Below are positions 27,301 to 42,300 of a stretch of 64,000 nt of DNA, piece by piece. Under the pieces are notes generated by a model. It was not told where the DNA came from, searched no databases, and saw nothing but the letters and a program-made list of their open reading frames with translations. The position numbers and the translations under genes were made by a program. Source of the DNA: Phalacrocorax aristotelis (taxonomy: Eukaryota > Chordata > Aves > Suliformes > Phalacrocoracidae); NCBI RefSeq assembly GCF_949628215.1, contig NC_134279.1:54114266-54178265 (forward strand), in the 5' to 3' direction. Numbering within the stretch: the first letter of the stretch is position 1; each line of letters starts with the position of its first letter.

Positions 27301-30300
27301 ATAGCTAAGCACTATGTTCACCTTCTTTAAAGAAACCAGCAACCAAGCAGCACAAGAGCCACCTCAGTCTCCCTTACAAACCAATCAGGCAACAACTGAA
27401 CATAATGTGAATTTAGAACACCTACCTTAGAGGTAGTTAGCAATGGATTTTTAGAGAAAGATGACAAGAAAAGTGACATGCATATACACATTAGCTCCCT
27501 CCCAGTTTCTGCTAATCAAAACTTTACAGACTTCCCATGCAACTGGGTTTAATAGCCCCCGATTAACTTGCTTTTGCACAATCTCTTTTGAACACACTTT
27601 TACTTTTGATGTCCAGTGATGAGATCTGTTTCAGCTATTTTTTTGCCTGACAATTGTATTTGGTGCCTTACAGTCCTTGTGTCAAAAAAAGTAAAAATAT
27701 CCCTGCTCGTCCACATCTCTCCTTGCGTAGATGTGACTCTAACTTTCATTATTTATTTCTTCTTTCATGGACCTTTCCTACCTCTACTATATCTTCTTTT
27801 GTCTGACATAAACAGAACCACAAACAATATTCAGCTCTCAATACATCACGGCTTTATGTGCTACCATAATGACTTTTCCCGGTTTGTTCCCCACTGCTAA
27901 TGATGACTACCATTCCATTTTCTTATTTTGGCTAACACTGGAAACTGAACTAACATTCTGGGAAGCAGCAACAATAATTCCAAGATATCTTTCTCAGCAA
28001 GTATGATTATTAATTATTAATGGTTAATTTGAAGAACTGCATCTTATTTAGAAAAATGCAATCTAGGATTTAAATTTTCAGCTATTTGTAGCGATTTCAG
28101 TTCACTATGAACAAGTTGTTCCAGTCCACATTGACACTTGTGTCAATATGTGAATATTAAATGCAAGTGTACCTCACTTCAGTTTCCAAACCAGTCAATC
28201 TATTAAGCTTATGCTCGTTAGACTTAAATTGTTCCTACTATAAAACTTGTAACTCCAATGTACATATTCTGTTATGAGAGGTATCTTTACCCCAAACCTG
28301 CCTGATATCGTGGCCACACAGCTGTGAACTGCAATTTTTTATTTTTAACTTTTCAAAGCAGATTAAAAATGCTGCACTGAGGGTAAAGACACGATGGCAT
28401 TGCATTGGAAACAAACACTAAAATTTAAAGCATAATCAACCTCTCAAAATCTTCAATAAATTAACCACATGGGAATATATCAACAGTAAACAAGGACTCC
28501 AGGTGCCCAACCAGAAAATATGACAATAATGTGAATGTCATCTACTAAAACTAAAACCTGGTATCTATGACAATGGGGGATCACTATTGTGAAGCAACGA
28601 AGAACTTAAAGTATAGTGAATTTTCCTGTTTGCAGCCCCAAAACAAATGAAACCCAGAAACCTAGATTTTTAGAGAATTTATAACTCTATTATTCTTATG
28701 CAGAGAGAACCAAACCTACCCGCTTTGCAGCCCACAGTTAATTTCTAAAAGAGGTTAAAAAGCAGGATTCACTTAGGTCAACTCCACTGAAAAATGAGGT
28801 ACAAAATTACATTGCTCATGGATGAGAGAAACAAAGGTACAACTGTGTCACACCTATAAGTGAACCCACAGTAGAGAAAACTGACAGTATTTACCAAGAG
28901 CATGATATAGGACAAAGTAAAAGAAAGACTAGGAGAAACTCGCAGGAAATTTCAGGAAAAAAAAAATCCATAAAAAGAAAAAAAAACCACTTCTACTTTT
29001 AGAAGACAAGTTCTTGTATTTTTTTTATCTGGTTGACTACGAACCACATTAATACAAATAGCAGGGAGAACAGCTGGACGTTGGGATTACAGGCTCCAAG
29101 TTCTGCTGGACTGATAGCTCTGACCCCAATTGCTCAAATACCTAGATTCCAATGCAGCTGAAAAAGACACAGCAGACACTACAGCATGAAGGACCAATTA
29201 GATCTCCCAGAGATAATCTAAAGTTCCTTGGCAGACTGTATGCTGAGGATGATCCAAATGCCTGTCCCCTGAGCCTTTAAGTATCTGGCTTTAGAGCTTC
29301 CTCCTGGATTTTAAAGCAAGCCCATTAAGCACAACAGTTTGGAGGAAAAGAAAGTCCAATGGTACAAGAGTCTGAGGACATACTTGGAAACTCAATTGGT
29401 ATATACTATTCAGCTGCCTCTCCAAAGATAACACAAATTTAAGAAATTCTCTGATCTTCTAACACCCCATCCTAAAAGTCATTGTTTCAGTCTAAATCCT
29501 GAAGTAATCAACACCTGCTTTCCTAATGCTCCCCTGTGGTCTTGCATGGTATTCCAGCACTGCCGCACTTTGGATTATTATTATTTTGCTTTCAGTAACT
29601 ACACTGGAAACATAGATATTATAATACAATTGCTAAACCAACTGTTTCACTACAAAAAAAAAAGCACAAGTGAATTTTTGGAAAACAAAATTTTGTCTCA
29701 GTCTTCACTCTGACAGCTCATTTCGTTACACAGCTATAAGAGACTGGTTCTCCTCCATCACTGGTATCTTCTCTTAATTATCTAAAACCGTACCTTAGAA
29801 AACTAATTTTACCTAGCTTTAGTCCTTGTGTATGACAGATGACTCTCTTCTACGGCAAGAAGTCCCTCCTCAGACGACCCCCTGCTTGGCTCACTCCACT
29901 GTTCTACAGGGCTTCCATTTGGCAGTGATGTACTTCAAATTAAGACTCTTCCTCTCTTGCATTGTTTGCACACTGCCAGCAACTCTTGGGATCAGAATTG
30001 AAAACATAGGCAATGGACACCAATGCAAGAGTACTGGGCATTAAAGTAATATGTGCATCAACCATACCACAATAATACCAATTTTGGCTTGGGAAGCAGC
30101 CCAAATACAACACTGCATTATCAAAGGATACAAATCTAGACTACCAGTTGGTTCCTAGATATCAACTTCACTGAAATTAACAGGGCTTTCATCTATTTTT
30201 TCTAGAGTCTGAAGAGAACACCAATGCTCACTCATTCTCACCAAGCTGGTGCTTTGTAATTATTTTTTTAATAACGTTTTATAGTGGTATGTCTGTTGTT

Positions 30301-33300
30301 CTTCCTAAGAGCTGCCAAGAGATTCAGTTTTTGTAATGATGGATGAGTTCAGGAATTTGCCATCATACCTTAAACATGACAAATTCTCTATTTCCAAGAC
30401 TGCAATAATGATTTCATTAAGTACTCCACTAAAAGAGCTTGAAATTGATCAAGAGAAAGCATATGTTCAGTTGCAAATGGAGCAGCAGATGACACTGCTG
30501 TCAAAAACGTAATTTTCACAAAGGCAAGAGCAGCATCTGAAGTGTCCAGAATTTAACAGGTCAGCAGTTTTGTAAAAGGGGCAAATCTGAAGCCTCGGAT
30601 CCTGATTAGGTCATAGCAAGTTGGCACACGGGGAAATTTCAAAGACTCCCCAGCCATTATCTAGCTTAGTGATGAGATGTTAAGCAGGCATTACTAGGTT
30701 TCTGTCTCAGCGCCATATGCAAAGAAAAGAAAGGGCTTGGTTTGTCCCTTACATGATCAGGGCACCTGGGATACAGATGCATTCCCAATGGATACACCCA
30801 AATATTAAAAGGCAACCCACATGTGTGGGATGCACATGAACCCACAGCAGAGTTCATACAAAGTGTAGCTTGAAAGGAACATTCCAGCAACTCAGTGAGT
30901 GATTTCTTCTAATTAGAGAATGGTTATTTATGAGCTATTTGCACTATGAATACCACCCTCCATGGAGATTTAATTCAGAAAGATATCTCAATCTCATTTG
31001 GCAAGCTGAGGGTTTTTTTAGGTTCTACAAATCAAAGAGAAAGGGGGAAAAAAGAAGGGGGGAAAAAAAGACAAACACAATTATTTTCCAAATTCATAGC
31101 TTCAGAAATCACTTATCCCCACTGCAAGTAATATAAACAATGAAATGATTTTTGGAAAACCTTCCCCCTACCTTTCAGAATTCAGAGCAGTCTAACTACT
31201 GGATGCCACATTTATTCACTAGACTTATAGACTAGTCTAAGAATTATAGTACACTCTTAGAACTCTATTTAATAGGTTCTTGTGTTCCTTCTTGTCTTGC
31301 TTATGTGTTTTATGCTTTATTTTCCTCCTCATAAGGACAGCCTCAACTTTGCTGAGCTCACTTACCACTGATTGATACAATTAAGAAGCAAACATATTTA
31401 ATACAGAAATCATTGATATATGAAATAGACATTTTTCAAAATAATATCTGAGTTTTCATCATTTAGTCTTGCAAGGCTAACTCACATGAAACAGGAGAAA
31501 CCTGTATTTTTTCATAGTAATGATGTATCACAAATCCATTTTCTATAAACATTCTGTTTCCAGAAAGGCCCAAGCACAGAGAAAGCTCATAAATAGCCCA
31601 TCGCATTGAGAGGCTAATTTCTCTGAAAGCAAAATTCATTTAAATGTAATGTACTCTTTAGTAGTAACCCAAAAACCATAAATGGAGGTTAAAGAAACTA
31701 ATAGCTTCTGAAGGAACGCAGTTTTATGATGGAGAGCTATTCTAGTTATTACTGGAATGAGAAAATAGCAGTTTTTGCATCCAGCTTGTAAATGAAACTT
31801 CTGCTTATTTCTCCGCTAATAAAGAAATACTTTCTCACAGTCCTTGAAAAAATGACATAAGGAAAAGCAGTGGTCTAAAAACCAGTAAGGTATCTTTGTG
31901 ACCTGGCTGGTTAGGACAGGTTTGCAATATATCAAATCCTCTTCATGTTCTAGAAAGCACTATACTCAAAAGAGATTCCTTCAGGTTTTTACTTTAATTG
32001 TGACTATGCACACAATGAATCTTTAATTAACTACCTCTAGAGAACAAACATTTTATTTTATACCATATTGTTTGCATATGATATCCATTTACTAAACCAT
32101 TTCCATTATGTTCTAACTCCTCCTTCAGGGCTACGCAACACTTTATGCTATTCAACTGCTCTAAATATAACAGAATCAAGACAAGAGGTTCAGGTGTCAT
32201 TTCTGAATAACATATAGCTCAGCTATAATTAAGACAGTCATTGTTTACAAATTCAAGCAAAATTCCTCACGCAGACACGTATGAACAAGCACTGCACTTT
32301 TAATTCAAAATTTAGGATGCAATTCTAGTGAAGCAGTAACTTTTATTTGCTGGTGAGCAATAATTCTGTTTCTTTTTTGTAAACCACCACCTCCATATTG
32401 GTAATGAGTAATATTCTTCCTAGACCTCAGTTTTGTTTTGGTTTTTTTTGAGAATTTCAACAGCAATCGTATGAAACATCTACTGTACTCAAACTAAAAA
32501 GGTAAAAAACACTAGGCACAAAATTATTTTAATCTTTATTTACAAACAAATGAAAAAAAGCAAAACCCACTATCTCTCCTCAGACTTTCCATTAAAGAGA
32601 AATATGCGCTGCAAAATCTATGTGTAAAACCATCCACGAAGTGATGTTGCAGCCCCGACTAGTAAATGGGGAATATAAACTGGGATCATGCCCTGATTTC
32701 CCCCTCTCCCCTTACCTTAATTCAGGTCATTTGTCCCTCCTATATTGTTCCTGCCATTTTCTGATGCCCGAACTGGCTTTTCTGGAGGCAGTGCTTGTCT
32801 GTGACGGAGAAGAGGCGCTGCTTCCAGTGAGATACATTGCCTAGGTCTTTATTTTCTTGTGTGTCTATTTTTTCTGCTCTTTCAGTTCCTCTTCTCATGC
32901 CCAGCTCCTTACCAATCCCCACACTAACGCTGCTATACCCAGTTGCATCAGTTTTTCCTCCCTTTCACCAAATATATCAAGTACTGCTAGAAGCCTAGAG
33001 AAGTTTTACTGCTACATGAGAAATGCTTCCAGCAATTTCACAACAAGACTATTGCAAATGCCTCATGGCATAAAGGCAATTATTTTAAATTATCAAAGAG
33101 CTGGATTGCCAAAAAATTTCTGCCTACCTAAAATTAACTCTTTAATTAAAGGGAAAAAAAAGTCAAATCCCATAAAACACTGCCTGGTTGTAAAGACATT
33201 AATAATACAGGTTTTTATACACAGAAAATAATAGCTATGTTCTGGATAAGTCATTCACGTAGAAATGTACATAATCCATACAGTTAATACGTATTCATTC

Positions 33301-36300
33301 ACTGAGCTACTCTCAGACTTTTGAGCATACAATTTTCTTTCAAAATCTATTCTGACCACTTGGTAGAAATACCTTTTTCTTTACAGAAGAATTTATTTTA
33401 AGCAAAGGCATCCAAGGGAGCAGATACTAAATACGGAAAAAAGTCGGTTTTGCAATTGTAACGACTTGCAATTACAGTATTCACACTAAATGTATATAAA
33501 CCAACCTATTCTAACCACTGGAATGCAGAAGAGATACAACTGAAAATGTACCATTTTGTTTCCTCTTTATCTATGCAACTGACCAACTTCACTTACTGTC
33601 TTCTCATTCTTAAAGATATACAGGTCTCCCAACCTTTGCTAGGTACACTTAGTTCCTGGAGAAAATAAATACATCTTAAGTTTCTCAGGGAAGTTCTGAT
33701 TAACAACCAATATACTGAATTTAAACCCTTAAAAATCAGAAAGATGGTCACTTAAACTTGGGATTGCTAACTTCAGGCAGGAAAAAAAAAGTATCACATA
33801 AAAATCTGGTATTAAAGACATCTGTGGTAAGATAGATGTATCCTAGCTAGAGCATATAACAGAGATTTTACTTATGAATCTTACACCATGCACGTGTATT
33901 ACTTTATTCTATTAAGCTTTCTCACAACAAGTACAAATTTCACAGAATCACAGAACTTAACGCAATGCATTTTTTTCTACAGCTTTAAGCTTAACTACAT
34001 TTTAATATCCCGGTCATTAACTACTTCCTGAAGTATTTTAGAGATTCTCTGTCCACCAATGAGATGCACAAAGAATTGAAATCCTGTAACAAAACCTGTA
34101 CTAGATACAGAATCATTCCCTGTGAACAGTACATTCAATTTTGAGAACTCTGTTACAAGAACATCACACATCAGAAGCAATTCAGAAAAGAAAAATAAAA
34201 AAAATAATAATTACAGTGGTGGCACAAAGTTTGGAAGACTTTTACTACTTCTTAGACAAAGAAAAATAACCAAAAAAAAAAAAAAAAGAACAAAAATATT
34301 CTAAGAACAGAGCAGCATAACCTGATAGCTCAGAGGAGAATTTAGGCTACCAGGAGAAATATTATAGGAGTGAAAGAAAAATGCAGGCACAAGTATCAAG
34401 TATGATTTTTTTTCCACCCAAGAGAAATACATTTGGGTGTTGAACAGACTCTTAAGGAATGTAATAATTGAACATGACTGGCTCTGAATTAGTCAAGGTA
34501 CTTACGGATGCAGAGCTAAAGACAAGTCACAGATGCTGATCTTTAACCGTTGATGATTAGAGGCTACAACCTGCTCTACCTCTCTTACCATCATTTATAA
34601 TACAATGGCTTTTAATTCGCACAGAACCAAAACTCCTGAACAGGATCACTTCATAACTAAAGCAGAAGCAGGGATTCATCCTAAGCCTAGTGCTTCAAAC
34701 AGCAGGACCTTAGAGATAAAGGACAGGAGAAGGAGGGGAAGAAACCCTAATAAGGAAATAATTTCTCTCATTTCAAATAAAGTGTAGTAAAATATTCAAA
34801 TATGGAGAAGCTAGAGCTACCTTGCAGGAAGGAGACTGGGTTCCAGGAACCCCTTCAGTTGTTGAAGTCATAGATGTCTGATTCTATCTTGTTTAACTGG
34901 AAAGGTATGTTAGCTAATGCCCATAAAGACACTGATAAAAACATTTTGTTGGCCAATCTAACTCTACACAAAAACCATGGTGTCATACATCAACACCTGA
35001 ATTTTTATAGCTGCCTTGTTATTTGGTCCTGCTGTTTTTTCTCCTTTTTTCTTCTCCTTTCCCTTCCCCAAATAGCCAAGAAGGTAGCACAGCATTCATG
35101 TGTAATGGTGACTGAAGGTTGAGTGATTACGATCACTGTTCCCCTCATTTCTACCTGTTACAGAAACATATTTTCCTTTTTTCATACAAAAACCATTAGC
35201 TTCAAATGCATACAGGTAACAGTATAAAAAGTTTTTTGGTCTTGAGTTACAACTGTCTAACTGACCTGTTTGTTGGAATTCCTGATTTGAATAAGGCAGG
35301 AGGAGATGTGAAATCAGCTTTGGTCGACTGTACCACCAACTCTTTCTCCAAATTTCCAGTTCTGCCCTGCTGTACCTTCAAAATAATGTTTTGTCATTAG
35401 TTTAACCTCAGAACTGTAGTTTCCCCAACTCAACATAGCATACAGCCAACATAAAAAGAAAGTAAATCCAACTTTAATCAGACATTTTAAGAACTGTCAC
35501 CTTTCACAGCTAGTAAAAATCTGTATTTTATAAGGATATATTACTCAAGTACCGTGTTTACTATACGTAAGAAACAATACGCCTGAAAACAAATTATTAC
35601 AGACTATTAGATAGTTTTAGTATTTATTTTCCAAGTACTTGATTTGGACATGAACAGACCAAACTGATTTTCTTGTAGAATTTCCTCTACGAACAAAATA
35701 ACATCTTAATTTTTAAAAGAAGCAAACTTACTAAAAAAAAAAAAAGGAAGCAACTTCATAATCTTAATGACAGAGATATCTAACAAGTCTGCTACCCAAC
35801 AACAAACCATGAGACAAGAAACTGAGTGGATTCTCCGTCTGCCTTACTGACCACGAGGTTGAGTAGCCGCTTAATTTCCGAGCCATACCAGGAAATCACC
35901 TCATACTCTGAGTTATGCAAACTTTAAAAGATATTTCCTTAGTTCAAAATGAGTACCTCAAAGACATACTGCTGTTTCTGAAGCACTGCAGAATTCCAGA
36001 GATACATTATTAAAGCTATGCAAGACCTTCAGCATACGTATTGTTTGACTTCAGCAGCACATTATACATGAAAGAAAAACCTGCACAGGTTAGCATTAAA
36101 GACAAACTTGCACTGATTCAGTTTTAATGACGCTCCCACTGTACCAACCACATAACCACATGACTCTGCATAGCTAGTTCACTCATGGGATAACATCGTA
36201 TAGGCTGTGATCTCACAGCTTCTTGTAGGCAAGTGAACTACTAAGCTTTTGCAGAATCTCAGTTCTAAACACAGGCACCTCTTTCCCGTACCCACAAAAA

Positions 36301-39300
36301 TGCACATAAATAGTTAAGATTCATTAAAAATGGAATTAAACTTTAGTATCCAGAAATATGAAAAAAAAAACCCACTAAAATACTTAATAGGTTTAAGTAT
36401 GCATCTGAAACATCTGTAAGACTTCTGTTAATTAATGAGCAAATGGAAAATGTAGGAGACAAAGTCTTGACAGTTAGAGAAAATTAATCCAAATATACCA
36501 CGTAAATTACATGAGACTTAGTATTTCAGAAGAGTGGAAAAAAAAGTTAAAGAAGTTATTTAATAATTATAAGTGAACTCCTTGTAAAACGTGTGACAAA
36601 CTCTTATTCAGACTCTCACAACACAACTACTACCTGCACTGTCAGATCACTGAACCCCCAGAGGGTCAATACAGAGCTAGAAATAGGGTAAGCTTTGGTT
36701 TGGAATACTTATCCTTCTTCCTCCAGGACAACAGTTCAGAGAAGTTTGAGAGTGCAGCCAGCTGCAAATCATAACCGCCATTGCTCACCATTTCCACCAT
36801 TCTATAACACTATTACAATGACAGTTGGAAGGCAAAAAGCCCCAGGGAGCTTTTGATCTGTTCTTGCTAAGGTAAAGTCAAAATGACCAGATACCCTCAA
36901 GTAGCATATAAGGGGAAACAAAAATACCTGTCTGCAATTGCCACTTCTGTCACAGGAGCATACAGAAGAAAGCAACATACAGTTCCAAGTCAGTTTAATG
37001 ATAGTTCAAGAAAAAAAATGACTGCATATTGAAAATAAGCAAAATAAATACCCTTTGTATTTTAATTTCAACTTCAGTATAAAATGAAAAAGTGAGAAAA
37101 CAAGTTGCAAAAAATGTTCAATCCTTAACATAAATCCTGTCATATAGATTTTTCTGCTCTCTGAAAAGCAGCATTTCCGAACTGAAATATATAAAACTTG
37201 ATTTATTGCCATCTAATCCCAGAAGGACAACAGAAAAATACGGAAGATTGATTTTCACATCTCAGAATTGCCAAGGATAAGTGTTACAAAACACAGTAGG
37301 AGCTACAAGGCCACAGGAAGAATAAACATGGCATAATCTACAAAAGCTTCCCCAGCACATCTGCACAAATTCTTTAATCTACACAAACAAATGCACTACA
37401 ACTAAAAATAAACCATCACATAAAGAAAAATTAGTTTCACTGGGAAATTTGTTAGTTCACCAGGCCACCAACTCACATGCTTGCAGTAGGGTGACGAACA
37501 AAGCAATGCTTTTTAATCAGCATTTTGTGACAAGCAGAAAGTCACTGACATAAGATGAGAGTTCGAAATAATGGCTATGCCCATTTCAGTTTTTCTTCTA
37601 TCAGTCTGTGGTGGCATGGGAAGCAATACTCAACAAAAATGAGAGCAACCAACAAAAGTTTACTAAAATTCACCTTAAAAAGATGGTATCTGCCATCGAG
37701 AATCTCTGCACTTGGTCTTACTTCCATAGCATTGTCTTCAGCCTAAGTTAAATAACACAGTGCCCATTAAGATACCATACAGCTCCTAGGTGATGGGCCA
37801 CAATCTGAATAATGGTACAGATGCAATCTAGCTGTAGCTAGTCTGTCACACTATCCACACAAATTGCCAATGAAGCAACGCAGGAACACTCTATGCTCAG
37901 GGTGGGGAGTCAGGTGTAAACTCTTAACAAACGCACTGAACTGGACAGGACAAGCTTATGACACACAAGCATCTTTACAGGGAAAAAAGCATGTAGAATA
38001 TCACAAAAGTTGTACTCATTACCGTAATTTTGTTTGTGGTTGAGGTAACTGGTAAAATTTCAAGACCCATTCGTATTCTCTTTTGTTTTTCACAGTAAGC
38101 TTTCCAGGTATCTTCATTGAACCCATAGTTGAAATAATCGGAGAGATCAGCCCCTTTAAATAGAAAAGCATAGGTTTTTAGGACATTACAAAGTTCATCT
38201 TTTCTTCTCTTCACCGAACATATATACATCCCTATTTATAACATCAAAGTGGATTAGGTATTGATCTAAAAACATAGTACTGAAATGTACAATACAGTAT
38301 TACATCAGTAAACAAAGTATTCATGGCTAAGACTGTAAAAACATTTAAATTTAGTCAAAAAGAGTATCGTGCCTAGCATCCAGTCTCAGGGCTCAAGAGT
38401 AGATACTTACAGAATATCATAGGATATTATAATCTCCATATCTTTACAATGGGATAAATGTAAGATGTACAGGTTTGCTGTATATTCAGTGAAGAACCAC
38501 TCCCTTTTGAGTCCTCATTTTGTTTTGACTCCTAGTTTCATTTGATGCCACGAAATATTTTTATTTTAAGGGAGAGACCAGACATAACTCAAATGCACAG
38601 AATATATTTCAAATAGCTAACAGGTCAAACACCAGAATATTACCAAAGGTTTCTTTTTTCAATTTTGTAGACACTATTTGCATTGCCAAAGCAATATACA
38701 AACACTAGAAAAAACTGTACAGAGCAGCCAGATGTACTGCCACCACACAAACCCCAACCAACACTGGTACTGGACAAGTCTGGCCAAATCACTTGAGCCA
38801 ACCAGACAAAACACACAGGAGACTTATGGAAAGCCCATGTGGTACCAGCTCCTTCTTCACAGCTTATGGACATGTATGCATTAATACAAATAAGCACAAG
38901 CAGCTACGTTTCACCATTGTTCATGCTCAAGCCTGCTAGAACTATTTTACATTCTGCTTTATCTTCTGTCCTATGGCACAGATCAATGGCAGTAATCTCC
39001 GCAGAAGTACAGATTCCCAAGGCAATTTCAGGATATACATGTATTAAAGAAAAGAAAAAAAAGGCATGTCCTACAGTCTCTTTTTGCTGACATATGCGCA
39101 GGATGTATATTAACAAACTTGTTACAGCCACATGCTCCATAGCACAGCACAAAGGCAACAAGCAACTTCGCTCCTTTTTCAAAGTTATATTGTACAGTAC
39201 CTTCTAGCTATAGGGTAGACAACATCTACACGCAGTAAACAGGAATTATTATTAAAATAACCTACCGAATACCTACATATCAGTTCATGTGAACCAGAGC

Positions 39301-42300
39301 ATTACCTGGCTTTCTCCAAGGTTTGTCTTCAAAAGAATCTAAATCTACTTCCAGAAGTGGCACACCATTAATACTGCCTGGTGCATCTAGATCCACCCCT
39401 TTAACTTTTGCACCTGTGAAGAAAAGTTAGAAAGTTAGAACCTTCTGTCTCTACCAAGTAGAGTTTTGACAGCTGTAACACACTTAAAATAGAAATAAAA
39501 AGTAAGATTTAAATTTATCAAGAAGTTTTGGAAAATTGTTTCTTTCATGCAGAAAAATCAAACTTTTTTTGCATTTTTACTAACATTACTGTGTAAATTT
39601 TCTTACCAGAAGATCCATAAGCTCGTCCTCCTGTCTTAATATTGAGATTCACAGGTGCCGCTCCATAACTTAAAGAAATTAACAAAACTGAATTAGACAG
39701 AGAAAACTCTTAGAACAGAAGAAAACACAAAACAAGAGTTTGCTAGATCCAGAAACAAACTGGACCCAGGCTCAATCACCATCCTGAATCTCTAGCTTTC
39801 CAAGCTGGTAACACTGTAAAAGTAAAGAGATCAGCCTAGGAGGAAGAGAGTGTACCTTTCTATGCTCAGTAGCAACTTCTCCAACTAATAAACAGTTGTG
39901 AAGCAAGTCCCAGTCACTCTTCCTGAGTTGAAAGGATAAAGACCTTGATAGAAACAAGAATGAACAGAACCAGAAGAAGAGAGAAAGGAAAAACGCAGTT
40001 CATTTAGGGGTACAGATGACACTCTGGGGATTAGAGTAAAACCAAAATAATAAAAAAAAAGAAAGGGTTTAGACAGATCCTTTTCTCTTTTCAGAATTAT
40101 GTCATTTAATCTGTACAGAGTGGAGAATACAAGCATTTCTCTATAATGACTGAAAGGCTGTTTCAATGTACTTCTAGCAATCACCTGTCCTTGTGACCAA
40201 CAGAAAAGTACGTAACATTTCACTTTCTAAAATACTTGAGAGCTTTCTTTGCTAAAGTGCACTCAGAAATCTAGCTACAGAACTGATTGAACTACCTTAG
40301 GAATTACAGTACTGTTCATTTGGAACATTAAGAGCTAGCTCTCACTATAATTTTTGTGCAATGTAGCTTATCCTCAGAGGTAGTATCAACCCATAAACAT
40401 AATGAAATTAGCATATAATTAGAAGGCAGTGTATAGTTTACAGTACCACTTCCATGCAGTTTTAGTTTTCATTCAAGTGCTACAATAGTACAAAACTCAC
40501 ACAAAACATTTAACCTTTTGATCTGTCATGCTGTATTTGTGTACGACTGCAAAAAAAAAAACCCTTAATTTTTTTTAAACAGCAGTTTACTGCTACAGGA
40601 AAAATCATTTAATCCTATAAAAGGAACTTGTTATACTGAAGTTAAAATGAACAGCAATGTTGAGTTTGTTTTAGATTACTGCCCTTTCTGACCAATTTGC
40701 CCGGGAAAAAGTGTTTTTCAGAAAACAACAATTTCTACATAAAACTTTCTGCTCTAATTAGATCTAGGATCATCTGTCCTTGTTTTCTGTATTCATGGAA
40801 AGAGTACCAGCAAACCCACTTTTCCTTTAGTCTCACAAAATTTGAGGTCGCTGCCTACACCACAAGCATACTGCAAGTTACTGTAAGCAGAGAAATAAAG
40901 AACGGAAAGGATTACTTTTTTTGATATTACACTGATTTGCGCAGTTAGTTTATGCTATCAAATACTGAATGTTTAAAAATATTATGTTTCAAAAATGAGT
41001 AAATCACCTGCTATCTAAAGTTAAGAACTCAATAACACACATGAGCCAGACCTACCTGCAGACCTGTCATAATTCTACTAAGAAATGATGTCCTAGTAAA
41101 TCTGGTTTTAATAAGCATAAAAACATTAGGATTGGCAAGACAAACAAGCAAACCACTTCCCTCAGAAAACTTCCATGTAATGAAAAATAGTATTTCGTAA
41201 TTTGGGGTAAAATTAACACTGTTCAAAAGTGTTCAGTGAAAACCAAGCCCTTTATCAAGACAAGAAGGAATATGGGGCAATAACTACCAAAAAAATTCTT
41301 GTATGGTACAAATGCCAAAACCATGATCTTGAGAAATTATCTCCAGTGACTGTCAGCTCCATGTCAGCCAACTCCATCCAGTACATTAAAATCTTATTTG
41401 AGAACATCAATAGGAATTGAAACTATGGATGTCTAATTAGAACTGTATCCCCTACAAACAGGACCAAGGACAAATGTTTCTTGTGTTCTCTGTGTTTACC
41501 ACTCTACCATTTGGATCAAAAATGTCACCATCACCATAACGACCCTAAAAATGCTAAGTAACATAGCCATTCCATAACAAAAACGAACTCTCTACTTCCC
41601 AAACTTAATACAATTATTTCTCAGAATTTGAAAACAAAATTTAACTTGTACAATAACTCTTCCTTTAGGACATTTCTTTGCACTTTACCTTTTTGTTTTC
41701 AAGTCACTGTATCATTAAAACCATTGTTAAAGAGCTGAAAAAAACCCTAAATTGAGACTAACTATGCATATGGTTTGACATTGACAAGTATTAAAGAGCC
41801 TGAATTAATAATTAAATGTAGTCTTGAAAGTTTCCCCAGTTAATGTTTGCAAATAACTTACCCATACTGTGGAGCTCCTGTTTTAATATCCCCTATGGTG
41901 ACTTGAACATCATCTTCATCATCATCACTATCACTATCACTGTCATCCTCAGCCTCTGCCACCTTCTACGAAAGAAAAAGTCATTGCTTAGACAAAACAC
42001 AGTCACTTACCTTTACAGTGGAAAAATAATCCAGACAAAACTATCCATTCTTTCAAAAGAAGAACATTTTCTTTTTCCTAGACCTCAGAACTGAGTAGCA
42101 TTAACAGTAAATTTAGGAGGCTCATCTGCTGAAATGCTACAAGTATCTGAAACATCTGGATCAAAATAGGGAAGTATCTTTAATACTGAGATCTGTTTCT
42201 GAAACATGACATTTCCTAAATAAGCATAAAAAAAGTATATCCTTCTTCCCTCTATCTAGCTCGTACACACCACTTCTACTCTTATCTTGTCACTTGTCGA

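Noticed and set aside
26965-27424. Donor-like GTAAGA and GTAGGT motifs on the minus strand
   Set aside because: The attached upstream sequence has stops or hydrophobic non-homologous reading in the phase needed to join exon 10.
32857-33231. 124-codon + strand ORF next to the decayed exon
   Set aside because: Antisense to FIP1L1, no homology, and frame length possible by chance in AT-rich DNA.
33942-33957. CACAGAATCACAGAA, identical to a CR1 3' terminus
   Set aside because: Only about 15 bp match and no CR1 body follows, so it may be chance or a tiny remnant.
34821-34896. Exon-like segment on the minus strand (acceptor TACCTTTCCAG, donor AAG|GTAGCT)
   Set aside because: Joined to exon 9 it gives a stop at the second codon, all three frames contain stops, and similarity to FIP1L1 is weak. 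It is less convincing than 33597-33655.
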